Under the pieces are notes generated by a model that saw only the letters and a program-made list of their open reading frames with translations, ran no database searches and was not told the origin of the DNA. Source: Sneathiella litorea (GTDB lineage Bacteria > Pseudomonadota > Alphaproteobacteria > Sneathiellales > Sneathiellaceae). Taken from it: a DNA stretch of 64,000 bases. The stretch spans positions 248,001-312,000 of the forward strand of contig NZ_WTUW01000009.1 in assembly GCF_009882915.1 (NCBI RefSeq), in the 5' to 3' direction. How positions within the stretch are numbered: the stretch's first letter is position 1; each line of letters opens with the position of its first letter. The position numbers were made by a program, and so were the translations under genes. This document shows positions 7,602 to 16,175 of the stretch, one piece after another.

Positions 7602-8294
7602 CTATTTCCCGAGTTTTCGGTAGACGTTGTAATAGGCTGTCTCGCATTGACTGACCATCTTCTCCCGCAGTTGATCGGAATTATTTGCGTTATTGATCCT
7701 CTTGTCGAGACAAGCCCTCTTACACCTCATGATCGCCCGTTGCGTGCCGGCGTCGTGACTATAGCTATCCTTCGCCTTGCAATAGGCGCCTTTGTCGTTC
7801 ATCAGGGCGATGCGCTGCGCCAGGGTCATGCTTGCCTCCGGCTTGGATTTGGGTTTGGGTGGCAGATGGGCCGCGACAACCCGCTGGTATTCGCCGTTGC
7901 ATTGCGCGACCAGCTGAGCATTCGCCGGATCGCCCGCCGCGGCATTGCAGGCCTTTGCACAGGGGGCATCCCGGTGGCCGGTACAAATATTGCTCTGGTG
8001 CCGCATTTTTTCGAACGTGGGGTCCCCGCGCTTGAGCCTGCCGCCCATCGCGGCTTTCTTGTGGAGCCAGAAGCAATTGTCCACACCGGCCTTATCGGCA
8101 ATATTTTTGGACGCCGACTGGCAGGCATTTGCACATATCTGATCGCCCTTCTTTGCACAGGCCTGCCCGTTCGTGATCAGGGCATTGCGCAGGTCGTCTT
8201 CTTTACTGGCCCCATTGGCCGGGGCAGCGAGTGAGAGGACGACAAGGAACATCATGGGAAAAAGGGTTTTCAAGAGCATATCAAGCTGTCTCAT
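7602..8294 (-). CDS. Exported protein with three four-cysteine modules
   Basis: The 230-residue product starts with a signal peptide (hydrophobic to about residue 22, cleavage near APANGAS). The mature part has three modules of four cysteines. Cysteines are at 46, 54, 58 and 74, and at 104, 112, 116 and 132, so the spacing 8-4-16 is exact in the first two modules. The third has cysteines 172, 191, 195 and 217 with the same CxxxC core. Pairs of disulfides per module are likely. I do not recognise a named family. It ends 7 bp from ubiX (convergent) and may be co-transcribed with the TIGR02444 gene 21 bp upstream. Confidence 0.8.
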   Translation of the reverse strand: MRQLDMLLKTLFPMMFLVVLSLAAPANGASKEDDLRNALITNGQACAKKGDQICANACQSASKNIADKAGVDNCFWLHKKAAMGGRLKRGDPTFEKMRHQSNICTGHRDAPCAKACNAAAGDPANAQLVAQCNGEYQRVVAAHLPPKPKSKPEASMTLAQRIALMNDKGAYCKAKDSYSHDAGTQRAIMRCKRACLDKRINNANNSDQLREKMVSQCETAYYNVYRKLGK

Positions 8295-8315
8295 TCTTCT
8301 TCGTCCATTATCCGT

Positions 8316-8888
8316 CTATATATGGGGTCCGAACAGGTCGGTCAGGCGGGGGTCGGCTCCGGGAAAAGCCTGCTGCCAGATCTGCAGCAGGTCGGACAGG
8401 TCATCCTTATTGATAACTTCTGTAACCTGGGGGAGATAAGCCGCAAGATTGTCCGCCGCCGCGAGGCCCCGCTCCTCCATGCCGAAGGAACCGGTGGCCG
8501 GCCGTTTCAGGATTTCATTCAGGAATTGGATTTCTATATGCTCTGCGAAAAGCTCGCTTTCCGATACGCCGCGGCCCAGTTCTGCCGAAAGACGATTTTC
8601 GGCCGGGGCAGTCGGCCCCTTGAGGTGGCGACGGACATGACGAAGGGGCACCACCACCTCGGCCTGCCAGCGTGCGCCCGCCTCGATTCCGGCCTCCAGC
8701 TCCTCTGGTGAGAGATGGCCCCGACCACTCGCCGCCGCCCAGAGACAAAAGAGCAGCATGTTCACATCCACCCCTCGCCGGTCCTGAAGTCGGATGCAGG
8801 CGGCCGCAACGTCGCGGTTATTATAGAGCTTTACCGCGTAATCCCAGAGCTGGCTGGGCGGAAACACGGCAGAGGAATATATCGCCAT
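8316..8888 (-). CDS. TIGR02444 family protein
   Basis: The 190-residue protein has the diagnostic start SQLWDYAVKLYNNRDVAAACIRLQDRRG followed by DVNMLLFCLWAAASG, which marks the TIGR02444 (DUF2390) family of Proteobacteria. The function of this family is unknown. No signal peptide or membrane helix is visible, and the rest is predicted helical. It lies 21 bp upstream of the cysteine-module gene on the same strand. Upstream is a 165-bp divergent gap to the second DUF465 gene. Confidence 0.85.
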   Translation of the reverse strand: MAIYSSAVFPPSQLWDYAVKLYNNRDVAAACIRLQDRRGVDVNMLLFCLWAAASGRGHLSPEELEAGIEAGARWQAEVVVPLRHVRRHLKGPTAPAENRLSAELGRGVSESELFAEHIEIQFLNEILKRPATGSFGMEERGLAAADNLAAYLPQVTEVINKDDLSDLLQIWQQAFPGADPRLTDLFGPHI

Positions 8889-9053
8889 CTTGAACTACGT
8901 CCCCTTACCAGAAAAATATTCCCTTTCCGGCCCCTGACCCTAGGCTTTCGCGGGAAAAACTGCTAATATTTACACGCTACTAAGTCGTTACCCGCGTTAG
9001 GGTAGCATAGCTGTCGCTTCATTGGAAAATAGTTGTCGGAGTGCCTTTTTATT

Positions 9054-9263
9054 ATGGCGGAAATTGACGAGCAGGAAATGCTTCGCGCAAGGCTGGAACA
9101 GTTGAAAACCGAGCATGGTGATCTCGACCGGGCAATTGACGCGCTGATCGAAACCGGCAATTACAACTCGCTGCAACTGCAACGGTTGAAAAAGCGGAAG
9201 CTGATCCTGAAGGACCAAATCTACGCAACACAGAATATGATGCTGCCGGATATAATCGCCTGA
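9054..9263 (+). CDS. Second DUF465 (YdcH-like) protein
   Basis: The ATG at 9054 gives a 69-residue helical protein (EMLRARLEQLKTEHGDLDRAI then QRLKKRKLILKDQI), which fits DUF465. GGAG at 9038-9041 is 12 bases before the ATG, rather far; the in-frame TTG at 9033 has no ribosome site. Function unknown. It is a paralogue of the gene at 6698-6880 with low identity. The GGDEF gene converges on it, with 18 bp between the ends. Confidence 0.8.
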   Translation: MAEIDEQEMLRARLEQLKTEHGDLDRAIDALIETGNYNSLQLQRLKKRKLILKDQIYATQNMMLPDIIA

Positions 9264-9281
9264 TTAAAAGCTGCGCGCCAT

Positions 9282-10016
9282 TCAGGCTTCCGGTCGGCTT
9301 GCCTGCTGTTTTCTCTTATACATTTCAGTATCGGCGGCACTCAGGGTCTTTTCCGGGTTCTGCCCCGCATGGATGGACACAACGCCGGAGGCCAGCGAGG
9401 TCTCCAGCGCGGCCCCTTTCCAGATAATCGGTTTTTCCGCAAACAGCTGCGGCAGTCGGTCGATCAGGTTACGCGCATCTTCCGGCTTGGTGCGGGACAG
9501 GATCAGGCCGAACTCATCACCGCCGAGACGCCCGACAATATCGGTGTCACGCACGCATTCCTTCAGTCGCATCGCCACTTGGGCCAGCACATAGTCCCCG
9601 GCCTCATGGCCAAGATCATCATTGATCGACTTAAAATGGTTAAGGTCGAGATAGACGAGGCTTGCCTCCGTCTGGTATCGCTCGACAGAAGCCTGCACGC
9701 GGGTCAGTTCACGAACAAAGGCGCGGCGGTTATAGATCGGCAGCAGCGGATCCTGATCGGCAATCTGTTCCGTCTCATTCAGGCGACGGGTCAGGTCCTT
9801 GATATTCTGGCGCAGGGTATCAACCTCCGACATCAGCGTGAAAATAGCGTCCCGCACCCGCGGGGTGAGCTCTGTCTCCGGAATACCAAGGACGGAGGCG
9901 CTGTCATCGATCTGCCGGGGGGCACTGTAACGGCTTATTGCACTTGCGCGCGCCTTCTCGGATTTTCTGCTGCTTTCCGCCACAGATCGGTTTTGGCCGC
10001 TTGGTCCGATTTTCAT
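9282..10016 (-). CDS. Diguanylate cyclase (GGDEF), soluble
   Basis: The 244-residue protein makes cyclic di-GMP from two GTP. An N-terminal 60-residue variable region and a coiled coil (SEVDTLRQNIKDLTRRLNE) lead into a complete GGDEF domain. The active site is an intact GGDEF in VGRLGGDEFGLI. The inhibitory I-site RxxD (RDTD) sits exactly five residues before it, so product inhibition is expected. There is no membrane helix, receiver or PAS domain, so the input is unclear; the N-terminal region may dimerise or bind a partner. It is divergent from purE. Confidence 0.93.
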   Translation of the reverse strand: MKIGPSGQNRSVAESSRKSEKARASAISRYSAPRQIDDSASVLGIPETELTPRVRDAIFTLMSEVDTLRQNIKDLTRRLNETEQIADQDPLLPIYNRRAFVRELTRVQASVERYQTEASLVYLDLNHFKSINDDLGHEAGDYVLAQVAMRLKECVRDTDIVGRLGGDEFGLILSRTKPEDARNLIDRLPQLFAEKPIIWKGAALETSLASGVVSIHAGQNPEKTLSAADTEMYKRKQQASRPEA

Positions 10017-10215
10017 GAAATGCCCCTTGTCCCCGGCAAATTATATTTATAGCTACAAGTTTATTATAATTTGTACGAAAACTCAAAGATTTACACAGTG
10101 TCGCTGTAATTAAGCCTGTCGCATGGCAAAGGCGCAAGCTTCACTTGCGTCTTTTGACCGCATGCCTATAATCTCCTGCTTCAAATCGCAAGGGGCACAA
10201 CAGGGAACCGCATTA

Positions 10216-10704
10216 ATGACTAATCGGGATGCAGATGTCGGAATTATCATGGGTAGCCAGTCTGACTGGGAGATCATGAAGAATGCCGCAGATACGCTGG
10301 AAACACTGGGAATTCCATTCGAGTCCAAGATTGTATCGGCGCACCGGACACCGGATCGTCTTTATGAATATGCTACCCATGCGGCGGCGCGCGGGCTGAA
10401 GGTGATCATCGCCGGCGCGGGCGGCGCTGCACATCTTCCCGGCATGGCCGCGGCCCTGACGAGCCTGCCCGTTCTCGGCGTGCCGGTAGAAAGCAAGTCC
10501 CTCAAAGGCATGGACAGCCTGCTTTCCATTGTCCAGATGCCGGGCGGCGTCCCCGTCGGCACCCTCGCCATCGGAAAGGCCGGCGCGATCAACGCAGCGC
10601 TCCTTGCGGGACAGATCCTTGCTCTTCAGAACAGCACCTATGCAACGGCCATCAATGAATGGCGCATGCGGCAGACCGACGCCGTCGCGCTTGACCCCAA
10701 ATAA
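10216..10704 (+). CDS. purE: N5-carboxyaminoimidazole ribonucleotide mutase
   Basis: PurE (162 residues, class I) converts N5-CAIR to CAIR in purine synthesis. Visible are GSQSDWEIM, the catalytic SAHRTPDRL with its histidine, and [11 protein letters not shown] take the ATG at 10216, with AGGGA 9 bases before it; the frame is open to 10123 but the extra residues lie outside the homology. It is followed after 14 bp by purK, its partner in the two-step carboxylation, so they form an operon. About 200 bp of divergent gap separates it from the GGDEF gene. Confidence 0.97.
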   Translation: MTNRDADVGIIMGSQSDWEIMKNAADTLETLGIPFESKIVSAHRTPDRLYEYATHAAARGLKVIIAGAGGAAHLPGMAAALTSLPVLGVPVESKSLKGMDSLLSIVQMPGGVPVGTLAIGKAGAINAALLAGQILALQNSTYATAINEWRMRQTDAVALDPK

Positions 10705-10718
10705 AGGCAACCCCCTTC

Positions 10719-11807
10719 ATGACAACAATTTCACCCGGCGGACATATCGGTATTCTGGGAGACGGTCAGCTTGGCCGGATGATGGCTATCGCCGCCGCGG
10801 AGATGGGCTATTTCGTCCATATTTTTGGCCCTGAGGAAAACAGCCCTGCCGCGCAGGTGAGCCATCGCTCCACTGTCGCCAGCTATAGCGACAAGGACGC
10901 GCTCAAGGCGTTCGCCGAAACCGTAGACGTGGTCACGCTGGAATTTGAGAACATCCCGACTGACACGGTTCGCTTCCTCAACGACATTGTCCCTGTCCGG
11001 CCCGGCGCGAAGGTGCTGGAAATCACCCAGGACAGATTGTTCGAGAAAAGCTTCATCAACAACCTCGGGATCGAGACGGCGATTTTCGCCAATGTGGAAT
11101 CCATGGACGAGCTGATCCAGGCTATCCGGCAGATCAAGACGCCCGCAATCCTGAAGACCCGGCGGCTCGGCTATGACGGCAAGGGACAAGTGAAGATTAC
11201 GGAATCCAGCGATCTTGATGATGTATGGGCCGGGATGAAGAACACCCCCTCGATCCTTGAAGGGCTGGTAAACTTCAAGATGGAAATTTCCGTGATCATC
11301 GCGCGCAATGCACTTGGAAAGACCGCCGCCTTCTGCCCGGTCGAGAACCGCCACAAGAACCATATCCTCGACATCACGCTCGCGCCCGCCGATATTCCGG
11401 ACTGGCTGACCGAGAAGGCAATTGAGATCGCCGAGAAAATTGCCATAAAAATCGATCTTGTCGGGATGATTGCGGTCGAGATGTTCATCTCACAGGATAA
11501 CCAGATTGTCGTCAATGAACTCGCGCCGCGTCCCCATAACTCCGGCCACTGGACCATCGAGGGATGCGCGACGAGCCAGTTCCGCCAGATTATCCGCGCC
11601 GTCTGCGGCCTGCCCCTTGGTGATCCCGCGCATCATTCAAACGCGGTGATGACCAACCTGATCGGGGACGATGTGCAACGCTGGGGCGCCCTGCTCGAAG
11701 ACCCGGAAAACAACCTCCATCTCTATGGCAAGAAGGAAGCCCGCGAAGGGCGCAAGATGGGGCATGTGACCCGTCTCCTGCCCCTCAACCAGAAACCAAA
11801 AGCCTGA
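10719..11807 (+). CDS. purK: N5-carboxyaminoimidazole ribonucleotide synthase
   Basis: PurK (362 residues) is an ATP-grasp ligase that makes N5-CAIR from AIR, bicarbonate and ATP, feeding PurE. It has the N-terminal GILGDGQLGRMMAIAAAEMG nucleotide fold, the ATP-grasp core (AILKTRRLGYDGKGQ and FKMEISVIIARN), and the metal-binding VVNELAPRPHNSGHWT at about residues 265-280. The start follows purE by 14 bp. It ends 3 bp before the end of the convergent dehydrogenase-like gene, with no terminator hairpin between. Confidence 0.97.
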   Translation: MTTISPGGHIGILGDGQLGRMMAIAAAEMGYFVHIFGPEENSPAAQVSHRSTVASYSDKDALKAFAETVDVVTLEFENIPTDTVRFLNDIVPVRPGAKVLEITQDRLFEKSFINNLGIETAIFANVESMDELIQAIRQIKTPAILKTRRLGYDGKGQVKITESSDLDDVWAGMKNTPSILEGLVNFKMEISVIIARNALGKTAAFCPVENRHKNHILDITLAPADIPDWLTEKAIEIAEKIAIKIDLVGMIAVEMFISQDNQIVVNELAPRPHNSGHWTIEGCATSQFRQIIRAVCGLPLGDPAHHSNAVMTNLIGDDVQRWGALLEDPENNLHLYGKKEAREGRKMGHVTRLLPLNQKPKA

Positions 11808-11810
11808 CGC

Positions 11811-12545
11811 CTAAACCGCCCAGCCACCGGCGAAGTAAAGCACCTGTCCGGTGATGTAGTTCGACTTGTCGGAGACGAGGAACAGCAGATAGTCGCCCGC
11901 CTCTTCCTGTGTGCCGAGACGGCCAAGCGGAATCTGCGAGGTGATCTTCTTGAACGCGGCCTCATTCTCCAGCAATTCCTTCGGGAAATAATCCGGGCTC
12001 TCGATGAAATTCGGCGCCAGCGCATTGACCTGGATATTATAACGCCCCAGCTCCTTGGCCAGCGTCTGGGCCAGCGCATTGGCGCCGCCGCGAGCCGCCA
12101 CATACATGGAGTAGTTGGGAATGCCGTTCTTCGGCGCGGCGGAGGAAATAAACAGGATCTTGCCCTGCCCCGCTTTCTTCATGTGCTTTGCAACTTCCTT
12201 CGCAAAATGAAAGCCGCGCACCACCAGCGCCTCCAGCGTGTTGCGCAAATCGCCGAGATCCACCTCGTCAATCGCGGCCTTGAGAGCGGGAAAGGCGTCA
12301 TTGTTGATCATCACATCGATCCGCCCTTCCGCGGCGATGACCTGATCGACGATTGCGGTCGGGTCCTGCGCGGCGAGTGGTTTGACGCCCGGAATCTCGG
12401 CGGCAAATTTTTCGCGCGCCGTCGCATCGGTAAAGGCGTTGTCATGGGCGTAGACGGTCGCCCCCTCGGCTATCATGACGCGCGACCCGGTTTTTCCAAG
12501 GAAATGCAGGGCGTCGGTGATCAGGATGACTTTTTCATTCAGCAT
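11811..12545 (-). CDS. Halohydrin dehalogenase-type SDR protein
   Basis: This 244-residue SDR-fold protein lacks the usual cofactor motif TGxxxGxG. In its place is T10-D-A-L-H-F15-L-G17, which fits T-x4-F-x-G, the halide-pocket motif of halohydrin dehalogenases. The catalytic set is Ser135, Tyr148 and Arg152, exactly S-x12-Y-x3-R, where ordinary SDRs have Lys in place of Arg. These two motifs together define the HheA-G family, which opens vicinal haloalcohols to epoxides without a cofactor and catalyses the reverse with azide, cyanide or nitrite. The substrate here is unknown. The gene stands alone, convergent with purK. The call rests on motifs seen here; activity is inference. Confidence 0.85.
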   Translation of the reverse strand: MLNEKVILITDALHFLGKTGSRVMIAEGATVYAHDNAFTDATAREKFAAEIPGVKPLAAQDPTAIVDQVIAAEGRIDVMINNDAFPALKAAIDEVDLGDLRNTLEALVVRGFHFAKEVAKHMKKAGQGKILFISSAAPKNGIPNYSMYVAARGGANALAQTLAKELGRYNIQVNALAPNFIESPDYFPKELLENEAAFKKITSQIPLGRLGTQEEAGDYLLFLVSDKSNYITGQVLYFAGGWAV

Positions 12546-12625
12546 TGTTATGTCCCGATTGTTGCCAGAATTGATCCGCCAACAATAGGACCTCTCCCGC
12601 CAAAGGCAAGACGGTTGTTATGCGC

Positions 12626-14326
12626 CTAGTGGCCGCCGCTCAAAATCCCGGTCTTGACCGAATAATTGACGGCGACGCCATAAGTCGGATCGTCATCAGA
12701 ATCGACCATCAACTGTCCGGCCCGGTTCAAAAGCCGGTGGCAGTCCCGCGACAGATGGCGAAGCTGGACATGCTTGCCGAGCGCGTTGTATTTGGACGCC
12801 AGCACCTCGATCGCCTGCAAGGCGGACTGGTCAACGACGCGGCTGTTGATAAAATCAACAATGACAAGATCAGGGTCGCCCTTCACATCGAAAATCTCCG
12901 CGAAGCCATCGGTGGAACCGAAGAACAGCGGCCCCTCGATCTTGTAGACCTTCGAGCCATCGGCGAGGATTTCCGTATTCGCATGAATACGCCGCGCATT
13001 GTTCCACGCATAGACAAGCGCAGAGACAATAACGCCGACGACAACCGCCACGGCAAGGTCGCTTAGCACCGTTACCGCCGTCACCAGGATGATGACCAGC
13101 GTATCGGACAGCGGGATAATCCGCATGATGCGGAGGCTCTGCCAGGCGAAGGTGCCGATCACGACCATGAACATCACCCCGACCAGCGCGGCGAGCGGGA
13201 TCTGCTCGATCAGCGGGGAGGCAAAAAGGATAAAAACCAGCAGGAAGAGCGCGGCGGAAATGCCCGAGATCCGCGTCCGTCCGCCCGACTTCATATTAAT
13301 CATCGACTGGCCAATCATGGCGCAGCCCCCCATGCCGCCGAAAAAGCCGGTGACCGTATTGGCGAGGCCCTGCGCCACACATTCCTGCGACGCGCCGCCG
13401 CTCTGCTCGGTAATCTCACCAACAAGATTGAGGGTCAGCAGGCTCTCGATCAGGCCAATCGCGGCGAGGATCAGGGCGAAAGGAAAGATGATCTTCAGGG
13501 TTTCCAGATTGATCGGGACCATCGGAATGTGAAAGTCCGGCAGGCCGCCCTTAATGGAGGCGAGATCACCAACGCGCGGCACATCGACACCAAAGGCAAT
13601 CACGATTGCCGCGACAATCGCAATGCCGGCAAGTGGTGCGGGCACGGCTTTCGTAATCTTCGGCATCAGCCAGATGATCGCCATGGTCGCCGCAACGAGG
13701 CCGAGCATGGTCACCAGCGGTGTGCCGCTCATCCAGACCAGGGCGCCGGAGGCATCCGTCATTTTAAACTGGGTAAGCTGCGCCATGAAAATCACGATGG
13801 CGAGGCCATTCACGAAGCCCAGCATCACCGGATGCGGCACCAGTCGGATAAATTTCCCAAGCCGGAACACGCCGGCGAGAATCTGCAATATCCCCATCAG
13901 CACAACGGTGGCGAACAGATACTCCACCCCATGCAGCGCGACAAGGGACACAAGAACCACGGCCAGCGCCCCGGTCGCCCCGGAAATCATTCCCGGGCGG
14001 CCACCGATCAGCGCCGTTATCAGCCCGACAATAAAGGCCGCATATAGCCCGACCAGCGGATGCACACCCGCAACAAAGGCGAAGGCGACTGCTTCGGGCA
14101 CCAGGGCCAAGGCCACAGTCAGGCCCGACAGGAGTTCCGTCTTAATGCGGGCGGGTGTAAAGCGGATTGGATCGGCGTGTTTGCGTCCGGTAGACAATAG
14201 GCCAGCAACGGCGGCAAGCGTTGGCTTGATCACGTGATAAACTTCCAAGTTCGAAATTTCTGAATATTTGGCCGCACCATAGGGCAGAAGCGCCGGAATG
14301 CAAAGAAATATATTGCGGCGCAGCAT
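12626..14326 (-). CDS. SulP family anion transporter with STAS domain
   Basis: A membrane protein of up to 566 residues with 10 or more helices and a C-terminal STAS domain from about residue 440 (KVYKIEGPLFFGSTDGFAEIF, FINSRVVDQSALQAIE). The N-terminal core has the SulP signature GLTVALALVPEAVAFAFVAG and GLYAAFIVGLITALIGGRPGMISGATGA. SulP proteins carry sulfate, bicarbonate or other anions; the sulfate/bicarbonate question cannot be settled here. The ATG at 14326 adds 31 residues; GTG at 14233 with GGAAG 9 bases before it is the better supported start. No carbonic anhydrase or sulfate gene is adjacent. Confidence 0.9.
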   Translation of the reverse strand: MLRRNIFLCIPALLPYGAAKYSEISNLEVYHVIKPTLAAVAGLLSTGRKHADPIRFTPARIKTELLSGLTVALALVPEAVAFAFVAGVHPLVGLYAAFIVGLITALIGGRPGMISGATGALAVVLVSLVALHGVEYLFATVVLMGILQILAGVFRLGKFIRLVPHPVMLGFVNGLAIVIFMAQLTQFKMTDASGALVWMSGTPLVTMLGLVAATMAIIWLMPKITKAVPAPLAGIAIVAAIVIAFGVDVPRVGDLASIKGGLPDFHIPMVPINLETLKIIFPFALILAAIGLIESLLTLNLVGEITEQSGGASQECVAQGLANTVTGFFGGMGGCAMIGQSMINMKSGGRTRISGISAALFLLVFILFASPLIEQIPLAALVGVMFMVVIGTFAWQSLRIMRIIPLSDTLVIILVTAVTVLSDLAVAVVVGVIVSALVYAWNNARRIHANTEILADGSKVYKIEGPLFFGSTDGFAEIFDVKGDPDLVIVDFINSRVVDQSALQAIEVLASKYNALGKHVQLRHLSRDCHRLLNRAGQLMVDSDDDPTYGVAVNYSVKTGILSGGH

Positions 14327-14369
14327 GGAAACTGCCGCAGTTCGCCGCGGTTTCGGCGCGACTTCGGCG

Positions 14370-16097
14370 CTATTTCGGCAGGCCCGCCGCGATCAGGTCA
14401 TGGCGCAGCTTGCGGCGAAACGCCATGTCCCGCCATGTTTCCTTGAAAAAGAATTCAGCGGCCGTCAGGTCCTTGTTCACCGCCAGCGCCTTCTGCATCA
14501 CGACCTTGGCGTCCGCCTGCCGTCCGAGCGCGATCAGCGCCGCACAATGATACAAGCGGCTGCGCGAGGTTTGCGAGGGGAGTTCCGTCAACGCCTGCAC
14601 CGCCTGCTCGAACTGGCCGGCGCAGAAATAGGCGATCCCGCGCTCCTCGACGCACCAGACCGGCAGCAGGCCGTCCAGATCCTCGGCCTTTTCCAGCAGT
14701 TTCAGCGCCTTATCCGGTTCCCCGTTAAACGAATAAAAGGCCGCCGACCGGGCAAGGAGGTAAGCATCCGACGGGCTCAGCGCCATGGCCCGCTCATGAT
14801 GATATTTCGCGGCCTCGAAATTTCCCTCCATCATATGGACCGTTCCCATGATCCGCTGCGCCTCGGGATTGTTGGCATCCAGTTCCAGCGCCTTCTCGAT
14901 ATAATGCCTCTCCTTGGCGAGATCGAATTCCGGCAGCCAGGAGGAAGCGCAGATCCGCCAGGCATAGGCCGGCCCGTAGGTCGGGTCTTCCTCGATCGCC
15001 TTGTCAAACCACCGGACCGCCTCCCGCGAGGCTTCATAGGTAATGCCGCCGATGCGGTGCATATCCAGCCCCCGCAGCATGAAATCATACCCCTTCATAT
15101 TCTCCGGCGGCTTGCGCCGGGCCGTTTCAATCGCGTCTGCCTCCACCCGGCCGAGGATGGTGGCGGCGATCTGCTTTGTCATGGTATCAAGCAACTCGAA
15201 CAGGTCGGCGAACTGCCGCGTAATCCGGTCGGTCCAGACGGCAATTCCTGTCTGTCCGTTTGTGAGTTCCAGGGACAGCCGGACCTTGTCCCCCAGCCGC
15301 CGCACCTGCCCTTCCAGCACATAGCTGACGCCGAGGTCACGGGCAACGTCGGAGGGGTTGGCCTTCATTTCCCAATAGACGAAACTGGCGCTGCGCGAGG
15401 CGACATGCAGTTTCTTGAAGCGGGCCAGCTCCAGAATGATCTCCTCGGTCAGCCCTTCCGCGAGATAGCGCTGGTCCTCGTCCCCGCCTGCCGAGACAAA
15501 GGGTAGCACTGCGAGGGAATTCGGATGAATGGTCTTGAGCGCGGCGGTGCGCTGGCTCGGGGCCGACAGGAACACATGGGCGCCCAGATGTCCCTTCAAG
15601 CGGTAGACGTGGATCGGGTCGGATATATTCTTGAAATGCCGTTCCCCCAGATCATCAAAGGAAAAGGGCGAATTGCGCTTGATCTGGTCGAACAGGGTTT
15701 GCGACAGGTGAATGCTGTCGGGGTCGGCTTCCTGCTGGATACGGGCGGCGAGATTGACGCCATCGCCGAGCAGGTCCGAGCCGGATACCATGACATCGGC
15801 AAGATGCAGGCCAAAGCGCATCTTCATGCTGTTGGCGATTTCCGGCACTGACCCGGCGAGGCCTTCGCGAATATCAACCGCCGTCTTGACAGCATTGATC
15901 GGGCTTGGAAATTCCGCCAGGGCGGCATCGCCGGCGCGGTTGAAAATGCGGCCACCGCCGGCCGAGACTGACTCGGTGATCAATTTCTGACACACATCAA
16001 GACGCGCCGCTGTCTCTTCTTCCGCCTTTTCCATCATGCGGCTGTATCCGACGACATCGGCGACCATGATCGTAGCAAGTCGACGTTGCAGTGTCAT
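14370..16097 (-). CDS. Adenylate/guanylate cyclase with TolB-like and TPR domains
   Basis: About 575 residues with three parts. Residues 1-170 are a class III cyclase domain (ATIMVADVVGYSRMM, FNRAGDAALAEFPSPINAV, GDGVNLAARIQQEAD). Residues 190-320 are the TolB-like beta region (SLAVLPFVSAGGDEDQRYLAEGLTEEI, SYVLEGQVRRLGDKVRLSLEL). From 350 on are TPR helices (ALELDANNPEAQRIMGTVHM and others). This order is common in Alphaproteobacteria. The start is ATG at 16097; an upstream TTG has no ribosome site. Whether it makes cAMP is uncertain: the adenine-selecting lysine is replaced by RAGDAAL, so activity or base choice may differ from the gene at 3-560. Confidence 0.9.
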   Translation of the reverse strand: MTLQRRLATIMVADVVGYSRMMEKAEEETAARLDVCQKLITESVSAGGGRIFNRAGDAALAEFPSPINAVKTAVDIREGLAGSVPEIANSMKMRFGLHLADVMVSGSDLLGDGVNLAARIQQEADPDSIHLSQTLFDQIKRNSPFSFDDLGERHFKNISDPIHVYRLKGHLGAHVFLSAPSQRTAALKTIHPNSLAVLPFVSAGGDEDQRYLAEGLTEEIILELARFKKLHVASRSASFVYWEMKANPSDVARDLGVSYVLEGQVRRLGDKVRLSLELTNGQTGIAVWTDRITRQFADLFELLDTMTKQIAATILGRVEADAIETARRKPPENMKGYDFMLRGLDMHRIGGITYEASREAVRWFDKAIEEDPTYGPAYAWRICASSWLPEFDLAKERHYIEKALELDANNPEAQRIMGTVHMMEGNFEAAKYHHERAMALSPSDAYLLARSAAFYSFNGEPDKALKLLEKAEDLDGLLPVWCVEERGIAYFCAGQFEQAVQALTELPSQTSRSRLYHCAALIALGRQADAKVVMQKALAVNKDLTAAEFFFKETWRDMAFRRKLRHDLIAAGLPK

Positions 16098-16175
16098 TGC
16101 CTTGAGCCTGTTAGGTTTGGAATATACCAAAAAACTAAATTAATAGTGTCATAGGCCTCCGGCAATAGCGAGGAT

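Noticed and set aside
14370-16097. Two-gene split of the cyclase-TolB-TPR protein
   Set aside because: The frame is continuous and the domain order is common in Alphaproteobacteria.
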